64,000 nucleotides of DNA, taken from Terriglobia bacterium (GTDB taxonomy: Bacteria > Acidobacteriota > Terriglobia > Terriglobales > Acidobacteriaceae). Location: contig JAIQGF010000011.1 of NCBI GenBank assembly GCA_020072845.1, positions 186,001 through 250,000 on the forward strand. Reading direction: 5' to 3'. The position numbers and the translations under genes are program-made. Under the pieces are notes generated by a model. The model was not told the origin of the DNA, did not search any database, and saw nothing but the letters and a program-made list of their open reading frames with translations. Shown here piece after piece: positions 1 to 8,490 of this stretch. Positions within the stretch are counted from its first letter, which is position 1. Each line of letters starts with the position of its first letter.

Positions 1-279
1 TTGTTTTCGATCGGAGTCCCGTAGGTGTCTGTGTCATAGCTCGATTTCGCGCGTTGCAGTGGTCCAAAAGCGAACCGAAACCAGCCGCGGAGCGGCGAAA
101 TTCGTTAGCCCAGCGCGGCAGCGCTGGGTAAAGTGGACCAAAAAGCGAAAAGCGTGAGCGCCAGCGGCGCGGCACGGCTATGACGCAGACACCGTAGGGA
201 CGGCGCGAACAAGCCTCCGGCTTGAGCGGAGGCCATCGGCCATCGACCATCGACCGTCGACCGTGTTAAAACATTCACC
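1..279. repeat. Intergenic repeat-rich stretch at window start
   Basis: No gene is supported here. The stretch holds two copies of an AGTGG[AT]CCAAA motif (58-68 and 132-142). Positions 75-125 are a reverse-complement copy of the 43-bp unit that is tandemly repeated at 28.5 kb. A GGTCGAT-type heptamer tract (231-264) ends 15 bases before the first gene. Long frames on either strand cross these repeats and look like shadows. Confidence 0.6.
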
Positions 280-822
280 ATGCCCCTCGCGGACAAAGTC
301 GTCTCCGCCAAAAAAATTGAAGGCTTTCTCCGCGCCACCATCGTCAAGGGCGGATTCAAGCTGAAGTACCGCATCACCGTGGACCCGCCCCTGCCCGAGG
401 AGCGCGACTGGGAGCGCCCCGACATCCTGGTCGAACTTTCCGGTCCCGACAGCGACCTGCTGTTGGAGCGCGGCGGCGAACTGCTGCGCTCGCTCGAGCA
501 CCTTGCCCTGGAAATGCTGCGCCTCGGCCGCGAGGAGCACGACCGCGTCAGCTTCGATTGCCGCGGATTCCGCGCCATGCGCATCCAGGAACTGCGCCTC
601 GCCGCCGATGTTGCCGCCGAGCGCGTCCGCAAGAGCGGTGCACCCTACGAATTCGGCCCCATGACCTCGCGCGAGCGCCGCATCGTCCACCTCGCCCTCC
701 GCGACCATGCCGACCTGCGCACCGAAAGCGCCGGCGAAGCCGCCTTCCGCCACGTCGTCCTCTACCCCAAGGACTACAAGGCCCGCCCCGCCGCCCCGCC
801 CCGCTTCGGCCGCCGAAGATAG
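280..822 (+). CDS. Jag/KhpB-like R3H-domain RNA-binding protein
   Basis: This 180-residue protein probably binds single-stranded nucleic acid. The C-terminal half (about residues 115-165) reads as an R3H domain: it contains MTSRERRIVHLAL followed by an HADLRTES segment, the conserved R3H run. The N-terminal half would correspond to the KH-like part of Jag/KhpB, but I see no clear GxxG loop. In many bacteria jag lies directly upstream of mnmE in the rpmH-rnpA-yidC-jag-mnmE cluster, and mnmE is the next gene here. The start is the ATG at 280; the upstream sequence is heptamer repeat with no Shine-Dalgarno (SD) sequence. The Arg/Pro-rich tail is typical of acidobacterial versions. The family call is firm on the R3H domain and tentative on the rest. 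Confidence 0.8.
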   Translation: MPLADKVVSAKKIEGFLRATIVKGGFKLKYRITVDPPLPEERDWERPDILVELSGPDSDLLLERGGELLRSLEHLALEMLRLGREEHDRVSFDCRGFRAMRIQELRLAADVAAERVRKSGAPYEFGPMTSRERRIVHLALRDHADLRTESAGEAAFRHVVLYPKDYKARPAAPPRFGRRR

Positions 823-1086
823 TTTCGCTGATGAACGCGGATCAACGCAGAGCAAACGAATTCATGTGATGTCATCCTGAGCGAGGCATCGCCGCTTTTT
901 GCGATGCCGAGTCGAAGTACCCCTACCCTTGTACTCACATATGTGGGCTGATGACTGCTTGGGTCGCCGTCGCCGGCGCCTGCAACACTTCACCGACCTT
1001 GCGTTTGCTCGGTACTCGGTACTAAGTACTCGGTACTGCTTCACAACTCGCTTGCAACTGGAAACTAGAAACTCGAAACTAGAAAC
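823..1086. repeat. Spacer of dispersed and short tandem repeats before mnmE
   Basis: The spacer contains a GTCATCCTGAGCGAGGC-type dispersed repeat (872-925), a GGTACTC-type tract (about 1010-1040) and a GAAACTAGAAACTC tract (1060-1090). The last tract runs straight into the mnmE start codon. No gene is seen. Confidence 0.7.
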
Positions 1087-2481
1087 TTGCATTTAGACGA
1101 CACCATCGTCGCCATCTCCACTCCGCCCGGCCGCGGCGGGCTGGGCGTGGTCCGCCTCGCCGGCCCCGATGCCCGTTCCATCGCCGCGCCCCTGCTGCGC
1201 CTCAGGAGCGACCTGGAACCCAACCGCGCCCTCTTCGGCGAGCTCATCGAGCCCGGCACGCAACAACGCATCGACGAAGTGGTAGTCACCTTCTTCCAGA
1301 AGCCGCACTCCTACACCACCGACGACATTGTCGAAATCTCCGCCCACGGCTCACCTGTCGTGTTACGACATATTGTCGAGCTCGCCCTGGCCCGCGGCGC
1401 CCGCCTCGCCGACCCCGGCGAGTTCACCATGCGCGCCTTCCTCAACGGCCGCCTCGACCTTACCCAGGCCGAAGCCGTGCGCGACCTGATTGACTCGCAA
1501 ACCCTCTACCAGGCGCGCGTTGCGGCGCAGCAGCTCGGCGGCGCGCTCTCCCACCGCCTCGCGCCCATCAAGCAGAAGTTGGTCGAGTTGATTGCCACCC
1601 TTGAAGCCGGCGTGGACTTCGCCGAAGACGACGTCTCCGTCATGCCCGGCCCGCAGATCTTCGCCGGTATCGACTCGGTCGCCGCTCCCCTGCGCGAGCT
1701 CTGCCGCTCCTTCGCCTACGGCAAGCTGGTGCATGAAGGCCTGACGCTCGCCATCGTCGGCCGCCCCAACGTCGGCAAGTCTTCGCTGTTCAACCGGCTG
1801 GTGGAGCGCGAGCGCGCCATCGTGACCGCCGCGCCCGGCACCACGCGCGATTTGGTCACCGAAACCGTGGCCATCGGCGGCATCCCCGTTCACCTGGTGG
1901 ACACCGCCGGCATCCGCCAGGCGCAGAATGAAGCCGAAGCCGAAGCCGAATCCATCGGCATCCGCAAATCTTGGGAGGCCCTCGCCGACGCCGACCTCGT
2001 GCTCGTCGTCACCGACGCCTCCCAGCCCCTCACCCGCGAAGACCGCGAACTGATCGAACAGGTCAGCGGGCGCACTGCCATCGTGGTGGCCAACAAATCC
2101 GATCTGGTCGACCGTCGACCGTCGACCGTCGACGTCCAAGATCACCCGATCACCCGATCGCCGGATCACCCGATGTTGCCCACCTCCGCGCTCACGGGTA
2201 CCGGCATCGCCGAGCTGCGTGCCGAAATCCTGCAGCGGATGAGCGGCGGCGCTCCCCAGCAGGAAACCGCCTTCCTCACCAACCTCCGCCAGCAAAAGCT
2301 GGTCGAGGACTCCCTCACCGCGCTCGCCGCCGCCACCCGCGCGGTCGAGAGCAACACCCCGCACGAAATGCTTCTGCTCGACCTTTACGGCGCGCTCCGC
2401 CCGCTCGACGAAATCACCGGCGCCACCACCACCGACGACATCCTCAACCTCATCTTCTCCACCTTCTGCATCGGCAAATGA
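1087..2481 (+). CDS. mnmE: tRNA modification GTPase MnmE (TrmE)
   Basis: MnmE works with MnmG to install the (carboxymethyl)aminomethyl group at C5 of wobble uridine in tRNAs. The 464-residue protein has the N-terminal [17 protein letters not shown] formyl-THF-binding segment and a central helical domain. An inserted G domain follows, with P-loop GRPNVGKSS (about residues 225-233), DTAG (about 271) and NKSD (about 335). The C-terminus is the family signature FCIGK. The start is TTG at 1087: an in-frame stop lies at 1066 and the region between holds no ATG or SD sequence, only GAAACT repeats. Residues about 341-362 (bases 2107-2174), just after NKSD, are an in-frame block of repeat sequence that the family lacks. 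The G4 motif itself is intact. Confidence 0.96.
   Translation: MHLDDTIVAISTPPGRGGLGVVRLAGPDARSIAAPLLRLRSDLEPNRALFGELIEPGTQQRIDEVVVTFFQKPHSYTTDDIVEISAHGSPVVLRHIVELALARGARLADPGEFTMRAFLNGRLDLTQAEAVRDLIDSQTLYQARVAAQQLGGALSHRLAPIKQKLVELIATLEAGVDFAEDDVSVMPGPQIFAGIDSVAAPLRELCRSFAYGKLVHEGLTLAIVGRPNVGKSSLFNRLVERERAIVTAAPGTTRDLVTETVAIGGIPVHLVDTAGIRQAQNEAEAEAESIGIRKSWEALADADLVLVVTDASQPLTREDRELIEQVSGRTAIVVANKSDLVDRRPSTVDVQDHPITRSPDHPMLPTSALTGTGIAELRAEILQRMSGGAPQQETAFLTNLRQQKLVEDSLTALAAATRAVESNTPHEMLLLDLYGALRPLDEITGATTTDDILNLIFSTFCIGK
2107..2174 (+). repeat. In-frame heptamer/octamer repeat tract inside mnmE
   Basis: A GTCGACC-type tract followed by a GATCACCC-type tract is read as VDRRPSTVD and then [11 protein letters not shown]. 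The same two tract types occur in spacers at 231-264, 12768-12800 and 58712-58745. They add about 22 codons to the G domain without a stop. Confidence 0.85.
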
Positions 2482-2520
2482 GTACGTACAATTGTGTCTT
2501 GACATATCAGTACGTATGAA
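2481..2520 (+). promoter_or_regulatory. Candidate brnTA promoter/operator
   Basis: Two copies of AGTACGTA (2481-2488 and 2509-2516) flank a TTGACA hexamer (2499-2504) about 30 bases upstream of the SD sequence of brnT. BrnA antitoxins are known to autoregulate, so these could be operator half-sites. No convincing -10 box is seen. Confidence 0.35.
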
Positions 2521-2549
2521 GCTAGGCTTGCTTGGGGAGAAGGCCGATC

Positions 2550-2837
2550 ATGCGGTTCGCATGGGATGAGAACAAGAGCCGCTTAAATCGCAAGAAGCAT
2601 GGCATCTCATTCGCGTTGGCAAAGGAAGTGTTCACGGACCCGTTCTGTCTGACAATTCCAGACCTGACGGTTCAGCGTGAGGAGCGATTGTGGACGATTG
2701 GCCGCCTGGAAAATCTCGTGATTGTGGTGGTCGTTCATACGACCCGGGATGAACACGGCGAGGAAGTCACCCGCATCATTTCAGCTCGAAAAGCCACCCC
2801 CCGGGAGCGGACATACTATGAGGAAGCTGACCAATAA
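2550..2837 (+). CDS. brnT: BrnT family toxin
   Basis: This is probably the RNase toxin of a type II BrnT/BrnA toxin-antitoxin pair. The 95-residue protein matches the family (DUF497). It has the N-terminal FAWDENKSRLNRKKHGISF segment, the WTIGRL core strand, and a C-terminal RIISARKATPRERTYYEE segment, which is the usual BrnT ending. The ATG at 2550 is chosen over the TTG at 2532 because GGGGAGAAGG (2534-2543) sits 6 bases upstream. The next gene overlaps its 3' end by 20 bases, which is typical of translational coupling in this family. Confidence 0.9.
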   Translation: MRFAWDENKSRLNRKKHGISFALAKEVFTDPFCLTIPDLTVQREERLWTIGRLENLVIVVVVHTTRDEHGEEVTRIISARKATPRERTYYEEADQ

Positions 2838-3162
2838 ACAGCGCCAAAAAGAACTCGACGCCATTGCGGCGATAGCGGACGACCAGATTGATTTGTCCGA
2901 CATTCCCCAACTGATCGACGAGCAACTCAGCCGGGCGATGCGCGGGGCAATGTACAGGCCGGTCAAGAGGCCCGTCACCATGCGGCTCGACGCCGACGTA
3001 CTCGCGTGGCTCAAACGAGATGGACCGGGCTATCAAACCAAGGCGAATGCCCTGCTTCGGAAGGAGATGACCCGGTTCTATCGGGACAGAAAAGGCCCGG
3101 GACGTGCGTCCGAGTCGGGGCGCCGGCTCAACGGCAAAAAGAGAAGCGTTCGCGGGCACTAA
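2818..3162 (+). CDS. brnA: BrnA family antitoxin
   Basis: This is the predicted antitoxin that binds BrnT and represses the operon. The protein has 114 residues. An acidic N-terminal region (IDLSDIPQL) is followed by the ribbon-helix-helix-like KRPVTMRLDADVLAWLK segment and GYQTKANALLRKEM, the DNA-binding end typical of BrnA. The ATG at 2818 overlaps the brnT 3' end in another frame; the longer upstream frame from 2722 is a shadow of brnT. The basic tail (after residue about 90) is longer than usual. Confidence 0.88.
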   Translation: MRKLTNKQRQKELDAIAAIADDQIDLSDIPQLIDEQLSRAMRGAMYRPVKRPVTMRLDADVLAWLKRDGPGYQTKANALLRKEMTRFYRDRKGPGRASESGRRLNGKKRSVRGH

Positions 3163-3206
3163 TTGTTGACAACCGTTCACCCCGAACCTCGCAGGGTCGA
3201 CGCCCC

Positions 3207-3854
3207 CTACGGCAAAATAATCCTGCTGCCCTCCGCCGCCCCCGCCACCGGCTTCTCCGGAAAATTGGCAAACAGGAAATCGAGGAACGCTTTCGATTTC
3301 GGCCGTCCCGACGTTCTTCCCAGCGCCAGCCGCAGCGTGAACACCAGCGCCTTCAGCACCTCGCCGTCCTTCAGCGTCGAGTAGCCGCGGTTCTGCTCTT
3401 CGGTTTTGCGAAACTCCTGCAGCATCTTGGAAATCTCCGCGGCAATGGCGTGCTGCATCGGGCTGGTGGTCGGCTGTTCGTAGATCAGCCCCGAACTCAC
3501 CTGCGTCTCGTACGTCTTGGCCATCGCGGTCAGCGCCTGGATCACATCGCGGTCCCGCGAAGCGGGATCGCGCCGCGCCGCCAGCACAATGGCGAAGCTC
3601 ATCCCGCCCATCAGCGGCTCGCGCTCGTAGAGAAACGTCTCCGCCACCTCCACCTGCGGCATCAACGCCTCGCGGTCCAACTCGCGCAGATGATTCACGT
3701 TTTCATTCTTGCGTGCCTGCTGCAGGTAGGGACACTCGCTGGGACAATCCAGCGTCACCTCGCGCTCGGTGCCGCAGCAGATGGGGCAGATGCGGTCGTG
3801 CACCGCCGGGCAAAAGCGCTTCTCTTTTCGTTCATGACAAATCGCGCAGCTCAC
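3207..3854 (-). CDS. Conserved zinc-ribbon protein of unknown function
   Basis: The protein has 215 residues. The first 45 carry eight cysteines (C3, C6, C15, C23, C26, C27, C37, C41) in CxxC-type spacing plus H7 and H19, so one or two zinc-binding knuckles are likely. The rest is predicted helical with no motif I recognise. There is no signal peptide, so it is probably cytoplasmic. It is transcribed opposite to its neighbours and no operon partner is visible. I know similar proteins only as hypotheticals of Acidobacteriota. The function is unknown. Confidence 0.7.
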   Translation of the reverse strand: MSCAICHERKEKRFCPAVHDRICPICCGTEREVTLDCPSECPYLQQARKNENVNHLRELDREALMPQVEVAETFLYEREPLMGGMSFAIVLAARRDPASRDRDVIQALTAMAKTYETQVSSGLIYEQPTTSPMQHAIAAEISKMLQEFRKTEEQNRGYSTLKDGEVLKALVFTLRLALGRTSGRPKSKAFLDFLFANFPEKPVAGAAEGSRIILP

Positions 3855-4341
3855 GCTTTCATTATCGCATTCGCGGGATTAGCCACAGAGGACACAGAGG
3901 AACAAAGGCGACTTGATCATCGTCAAGCGATTCCTTGAAATCGACAATCAACAATCGGCAATCGGCAATGCATTTCCCTTTCAATTTGTCAGATCCGCGT
4001 TCATCCGCGCAAATCCGCGGTTAGGTTCTTCCTCCGACGCCGCCCCACATCTGCTTGAAATCGACAATCGGCAATGATTCTGCCTTTTTTCCCTCCGCGT
4101 CCTCTGCGTCCTCCGCGACCAATCCTGGTTCAAAACGGGAACTCACCTGCGCCAAAACGCGCTTTCCGCTTGCCTTTCACCCCCAAGGCGCGCAGAATGC
4201 CCGTTTTTCGCAGGTTTTCCACAGCTTGATGCCAGAAACCCGCATAAAATCAGGCTTCCGCGCTTCTCAAGTACGCGGACCCTGTTGTACCATGGCCGCT
4301 GCTGAGTTGCGAATTCGGACTCAAGTTACTAAGGAGGATGC
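3855..4341. repeat. Spacer upstream of the HU gene
   Basis: The spacer holds an ACAGAGGACACAGAGG tract (3886-3902), CGACAATCGGCAATG heptamer tracts (about 3938-3970 and 4060-4078) and a CCTCTGCGTCCTC tract (4093-4120). A TTTTCCACA word (near 4214) resembles a DnaA box, but a single copy is weak evidence. The HU promoter must lie in the last 150 bases; I see no clear hexamers. No gene is supported. Confidence 0.5.
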
Positions 4342-4635
4342 ATGGCTGGCATGACCAAGACGCAGCTTGTACGCCACGTGGCCGAGAAGGTCGGCACCAA
4401 CAACAAGACCGCAGCCGCTTTCCTGGAGACACTGGCTGAGACCGCGGTGAAGGAGACCAAGAAGAATGGCCTGTTCGTTCTGCCCGGCCTGGGACGCTTG
4501 AAGAAGGTGCAGCGCAAGGCGCGCATGGGCCGCAATCCCCAAACTGGCGAGCCAATCAAAATCGCGGCCAAGACCACCGCGAAGTTTTATCTCGCCAAGG
4601 CGGTCAAGGATTCCATCGCCCCCAAGAAAAGTTAG
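4342..4635 (+). CDS. HU-family DNA-binding protein
   Basis: This is a histone-like nucleoid protein that bends DNA as a dimer. The 97-residue product has the family's N-terminal helices (TKTQLVRHVAEKVGTNNKTA), the GLGRLKK strand, and the RKARMGRNPQTGEPIKI arm with the conserved Pro that intercalates into DNA. The ATG at 4342 has a strong AAGGAGG 7 bases upstream, in contrast to the many genes here whose start lies in repeats. A good intrinsic terminator follows at 4674, so it appears to be a single-gene unit. Which HU paralogue it is cannot be told. Confidence 0.95.
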   Translation: MAGMTKTQLVRHVAEKVGTNNKTAAAFLETLAETAVKETKKNGLFVLPGLGRLKKVQRKARMGRNPQTGEPIKIAAKTTAKFYLAKAVKDSIAPKKS

Positions 4636-4673
4636 TTCGTCTTTTTTGCTCGAACGGATCTGCTCGAATCATG

Positions 4674-4703
4674 AAGGCCGGCTTCGCGCCGGCCTTTATT
4701 TTT
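4674..4703 (+). terminator. Intrinsic terminator after the HU gene
   Basis: GGCCGGC and GCCGGCC arms pair around a TTCGC-type loop and are followed by TTTATTTTT. The hairpin ends about 60 bases after the HU stop codon. Confidence 0.85.
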
Positions 4704-4959
4704 CCCGCCAATTGCAATGCAACCAGCCCAGAAACTGAAACCTGTGGCTGACCCTGCGCAGTTTCCCATTGCTCTCGCCCGGCTTTGCGGAATCGTCAAC
4801 CGACAATCGGCAATGCATTTGTGCTTCTTCCTCGGTGTCCTCTGTGGCTGACATTTGCTTTTTCCCATCTTGAAACCGCTCCTCCATCGCGCCCGATTCC
4901 ACCGCGCCGCCCGCCCGCAATCGGCCTACAATTTTCCCGTACTCAGCCGAGGTGACGCC
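4704..4959. repeat. Spacer with short repeats
   Basis: The spacer carries a CGACAATCGGCAATGC tract (about 4796-4815) and a GTGTCCTCTGTGGCTGAC tract (4834-4853). Both recur elsewhere in the window. No gene is supported. Confidence 0.5.
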
Positions 4960-5370
4960 ATGAAGGCCAAGGCTGCTCTCCTGCTTCTCATCCTGCTCCT
5001 CATTTTGCTGTTCCCGGTCCGCGTGACTTCGCAATGGTCTCCGGTGCCGCAGGATCTTGCCGGCGGACGCCCCGGCAGCTTCCGCTTCTCCACCTCCGCC
5101 CAACTGGAGGCGGACCGCGCCGACCTCATCGAACTGCGCGCCAGCATCGAGCGCGTCGAGAACCTTCTGCCCGCCGTCGCCAATCCCGCTACGCGCCAGG
5201 CGCTCCAGGCGGAACTGCAGAAGTGGCAATTGCATGCCGCGCGCTACCAGCAGCGCCTGTCCGCCAGTGCCGGCCACACCGCCGCCACCGTCGAATCGCG
5301 CCTCAACGGCATCAAAGGCCAGCGCCAGTGCGGCGTCTGCCACGGCGGCTTGATCGAACCCGGCCAGTGA
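4960..5370 (+). CDS. Exported coiled-coil protein with C-terminal CxxCH motif
   Basis: I do not recognise the family. The 136-residue product starts with a clear signal peptide: MKAKAALLLLILLLILLFP, then a polar stretch. A predicted helical region (about residues 45-105, rich in Glu, Leu, Arg and Gln) follows. Near the C-terminus lies CGVCHGG, a CxxCH that could bind a c-type haem or a metal. The ATG at 4960 is chosen because the signal peptide begins there; the longer frame from 4855 runs through repeats. A single CxxCH in a small exported helical protein suggests a monohaem protein, but this is inference. Confidence 0.65.
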   Translation: MKAKAALLLLILLLILLFPVRVTSQWSPVPQDLAGGRPGSFRFSTSAQLEADRADLIELRASIERVENLLPAVANPATRQALQAELQKWQLHAARYQQRLSASAGHTAATVESRLNGIKGQRQCGVCHGGLIEPGQ

Positions 5371-5605
5371 AACTGGAGCGCGCCGCAAGAATTATTGGCC
5401 GGTCATCCTGAGCGAGGCGTCGCCGCTGCAGCCTGCCCTGAGCGAAGTCGAAGGACCCCTATACCATTCAAGGCACGCATGGCCCTCACCCGCATCTTTA
5501 CCCGAAATCGACAATCGACAATCAACAATCGGAAATGCTTTTCCGGCCTTGCGCGCGGCTGAACTTGCTTGCCTTTTCCCCACCCGAAACTCGAAACTGA
5601 TCGCA
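5371..5605. repeat. Repeat-filled spacer before rsmG
   Basis: The spacer contains a GTCATCCTGAGCGAGGC...GAAGTCGAAGGACC element (5402-5458), a CGACAATCGACAATC heptamer tract (5508-5536) and a CGAAACTCGAAACTG tract (5585-5600) that abuts the rsmG start codon. No gene is seen. Confidence 0.7.
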
Positions 5606-6283
5606 ATGCAACCCGCCCGCATCGCCGCCCTGCTCTCCCCGTTTCTCGGCGGCGCTTCCCTCAGCGACTCGCAACTGGCGCAGTTCGCCGGCTATCTCGA
5701 CCTCCTCCTGCGCTGGAACGCGCGCATCAACCTCACCGCCGTCCGCGATCCCGAACAGATCGTCACTCGCCACTTCGGCGAATCCCTCTTTGCCGCCCGC
5801 CATTTGTATCCGTTCTGCAGCCTGGCGACTGGCGACTGGCACCTGCTGGATATCGGTTCCGGCCCCGGTTTCCCCGGCCTCCCCATCAAGATCTGGGCGC
5901 CCGCGCTCAGTACGACGCTGCTGGAATCCAACCAGCGCAAAGCCACGTTTCTGCGCGAGGTCGTCCGCGCCCTCCAACTCACCGGCGTAGAAGTCCGCGC
6001 CATTCGCGCCGAGGCCTACGCCGGCCAGATTGCAAATTACAAATTGCAAATTACAAATTCGGTGACCGTCACCCTGCGCGCCGTCGAACGTTTCCACCAG
6101 ATTCTCCCCACCGCCGTCAAACTCCTCCAGCAGTTCCCTGCCGCCAGCCGTCGCCTCGCCCTGCTCATTGGCGCCGCCCAGGTCGAACCCGCGCGCGCCC
6201 TCGTCGGCGCCCTCACCTGGTCCGACCCCGTGCCCATCCCCGCATCCTCGCAACGCGTGTTGCTCGTCGGCAACTCGGCGTAA
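5606..6283 (+). CDS. rsmG: 16S rRNA (guanine527-N7)-methyltransferase RsmG
   Basis: RsmG methylates G527 of 16S rRNA using S-adenosylmethionine. The 225-residue protein has the LRWNARINLTAVRDPEQI N-terminal signature, the SAM motif LLDIGSGPGFPGLPIKI (about residues 81-97) and the LLESNQRKATFLREV motif. The ATG at 5606 matches the family N-terminus; the codons before it are GAAACTC repeat and no SD sequence is visible. At bases 6031-6061 (about residues 142-152) an in-frame tract reads IANYKLQITNS, where the family goes directly into the VTLRAVE strand. The tract lies in a loop and probably leaves the fold intact. Proximity to mnmE and parAB matches the usual origin-proximal cluster. Confidence 0.94.
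   Translation: MQPARIAALLSPFLGGASLSDSQLAQFAGYLDLLLRWNARINLTAVRDPEQIVTRHFGESLFAARHLYPFCSLATGDWHLLDIGSGPGFPGLPIKIWAPALSTTLLESNQRKATFLREVVRALQLTGVEVRAIRAEAYAGQIANYKLQITNSVTVTLRAVERFHQILPTAVKLLQQFPAASRRLALLIGAAQVEPARALVGALTWSDPVPIPASSQRVLLVGNSA
6031..6061 (+). repeat. In-frame AATTACAAATTGC tract inside rsmG
   Basis: A heptamer-type tract identical in style to the intergenic tracts at 33770-33800, 58940-58970 and 62125-62155 is translated as NYKLQITN within the methyltransferase domain. Confidence 0.85.
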
Positions 6284-6547
6284 CGGTTGCTCATTGATAA
6301 AGATTGTCATTCCGAAACACAAGAATTGTCATTCCGAGCGCAGCGAGGAATCTAGGTTTTCTTTGACCTGGAAACGTCTCATCGTAGGCGTGCCGAAATC
6401 AAGACGGCGTCGCAGGTGCCTTGGCGGGTTGCCAACATCAGCGCCGGCGCCATTCATGTGCCGTAGGCACAACCGAAAATAGCCCGGCACTTCAGTGCCG
6501 GGTTACAGACGCGACCAACTGAAGTCCCGTAGGGACGACTGAACACG
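6284..6547. repeat. Spacer with dispersed repeats and a GTGCCGGG palindrome
   Basis: The spacer includes a GTCATTCCGAGCGCAGCGAGG element (about 6328-6350). It also has a perfect CCCGGCAC/GTGCCGGG hairpin with a TTCA loop (6482-6501). The hairpin has no T-tract, so it is more likely a dispersed element than an intrinsic terminator for the convergent genes. No gene is seen. Confidence 0.6.
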
Positions 6548-8362
6548 TCATTGCGAACCCGCCTTCGCCGTTCCCTTCTGTTCCGCGATCCACCCATTCA
6601 CCCGCGTCTCCAGCACGTCCAGCGGCAACGCGCCCGCGCCCAGCACTTCGTCGTGGAATCCGCGCACATCGAACTTCTCGCCCAACTCTTTGCGCGCCCG
6701 CTCCCGCAGCTCCAGGATCTTCAACTGCCCGATCTTGTATCCCAGCGCCTGTCCCGGCCACGCCATGTAGCGATCGGTTTCGCTCTGCACGTCCGGCTCG
6801 TCCACCGCCGAATGGGCGTGGAAGAAGTCCACCACCTGCTGCCGCGTCCACTTCTTGTAGTGGAAGCCGGTGTCCACCACCAGCCGGATGGCGCGCAGCA
6901 TCTCGTCCTGCAGCCGCCCGTAATCGCTGTACGGATCCTGGTAGAATCCGACTTCCTTCCCCAGCTTCTCCGAGTACAGCGCCCATCCCTCCACATATGC
7001 GGTAAAGTGCGCATGCTGGCGGAACGGCGGCAGGCTCGGCATCTCCTGCGCGATCGAGATCTGCATGTGATGCCCCGGCACGCCCTCGTGATACGCCGTG
7101 GATTCCACCGAGATCAGCTTGCGGTGCTCAAAGTCCCCCGTGTTGACCATCACGTGCCCGGGACGCGAGCCGTCCGGCGTGCCCGGGTTGTAGTGCGTTG
7201 ACGCCTCCTTCTCCCGGAATTCCTCGATCGGCCTGACCTCCAGCTTTGCCTTGGGCAGCCGCCCGAACAGTTTGGGCAGCTCCTCCCACATCTGGTCGAT
7301 GTCTTTGCGGTACAAATCCACGATCTGCTGCCGCGAGTGCGCGTACAGCCGCTCGTGCAGTTTGGGATCGTTGTCCATCGCCGCGTTCAGGCTCTTGATG
7401 TCCGCGTACCCGAGCTTTTTGGCGATGGCCAGCATCTGCGTCTCGATCTCCGCCACCTGCCTCAGCCCGAGCTGGTGAATCTCCTCCGGCGTCATCGTCG
7501 TGGTGGTCACTTGCTTCACTGCGAACGCGTACCGCGCCGCCCCGTCGGGCAGCGACCACACGCCCGGCTCGCTTCTTCCCTTGGGCGCGTACTCCTCTTT
7601 CACGAACCTGGCGAATTTCACGTACGACGGCAGCACCGACACCCTCACCTGTTCCAGCACCGCGTCGCGCAGGCGCTTCTGGTCCGCCTCGCCGATCTCC
7701 GCCGGGAATTTCTCCACTGGCTGCGCGAACGGCGTCTTCTCCGCCGGCATGTCGGCGATCGCCTGCGCTTGCGTCACCACCTTCTCCAGCAGGAACTTCG
7801 GCGGCATCAGCCCGTCCCGCATGCCGTTGCGCATCTGCACCATGGTTTCGTCGAACACCCGCGGCGCCTGCTTCATGCGCGCGATGTAGTCTTCGTAATC
7901 CTTCACGTTGGTGAACGGCAACAGGGTGACGAACTGCGGTATCAGAATGTGAATGCCGGAGCCCTGGTTCACCGGCATCTCCCAACCCTTGAAGCGTTCG
8001 CCCTCCACCTCCCGCCGCAGTTGACGCACCATCAGTGCCTTGTTCAGCGCCTCCTGCTCGGGAAAGCCGGTGGTGTCAATCGCCTCGAACTGCGCCAGGA
8101 ACTGCTTCGTCTGCGCCAGCTCGGCGTCGATCGCCTTCTGCGAGAAGTCGCTCAGCTTGTCGTTGTAGCGCTTGTCGCCCAGGATGGTGGCGAACTCCGG
8201 CGACGTCCGCAGGTTGTATTCCCACTGCTCCGTCAGCAGCTCGTTCAGCGCCTTGCGCCGCGCTTCCAGGTCCGACTTCGGCGCGCTCTGCGCCACCGCC
8301 GCTCCCGCCAGCATTATCACCGTCAGCAGCACCACCCCTACCACCGCATTCACTCTTCGCAT
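6548..8362 (-). CDS. DUF885 family exported metallopeptidase-like protein
   Basis: This 604-residue protein belongs to the DUF885 family, whose characterised relatives are zinc-dependent peptidases of the M32/M3 type. A signal peptide (first about 25 residues, ending AGAAVAQ) predicts export. HEGVPGHH (about residues 425-432) is the family's metal-binding motif. YVEGWALYSEKL downstream supplies the conserved Glu, and AWPGQALGYKIG is the usual C-terminal signature. The SD GAGGGAGA lies 5-6 bases before the ATG. It faces rsmG and no operon partner is visible. The substrate is unknown. Confidence 0.9.
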   Translation of the reverse strand: MRRVNAVVGVVLLTVIMLAGAAVAQSAPKSDLEARRKALNELLTEQWEYNLRTSPEFATILGDKRYNDKLSDFSQKAIDAELAQTKQFLAQFEAIDTTGFPEQEALNKALMVRQLRREVEGERFKGWEMPVNQGSGIHILIPQFVTLLPFTNVKDYEDYIARMKQAPRVFDETMVQMRNGMRDGLMPPKFLLEKVVTQAQAIADMPAEKTPFAQPVEKFPAEIGEADQKRLRDAVLEQVRVSVLPSYVKFARFVKEEYAPKGRSEPGVWSLPDGAARYAFAVKQVTTTTMTPEEIHQLGLRQVAEIETQMLAIAKKLGYADIKSLNAAMDNDPKLHERLYAHSRQQIVDLYRKDIDQMWEELPKLFGRLPKAKLEVRPIEEFREKEASTHYNPGTPDGSRPGHVMVNTGDFEHRKLISVESTAYHEGVPGHHMQISIAQEMPSLPPFRQHAHFTAYVEGWALYSEKLGKEVGFYQDPYSDYGRLQDEMLRAIRLVVDTGFHYKKWTRQQVVDFFHAHSAVDEPDVQSETDRYMAWPGQALGYKIGQLKILELRERARKELGEKFDVRGFHDEVLGAGALPLDVLETRVNGWIAEQKGTAKAGSQ

Positions 8363-8490
8363 GGATCTCCCTCAATGCCGTATCGGTTTTCCTTTTGCTA
8401 TACGTAAGACTTTGGCAACCGGTTTCAGGTAGCAGAAAAAATGTGTGTATCGGGCCTTAGCGTTCGGCGCCCTCGCCGGGGCTCGTGGCA

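Noticed and set aside
4209-4225. Origin near the HU gene based on one DnaA-box-like word
   Set aside because: A single TTTTCCACA is expected by chance in a window of this size.
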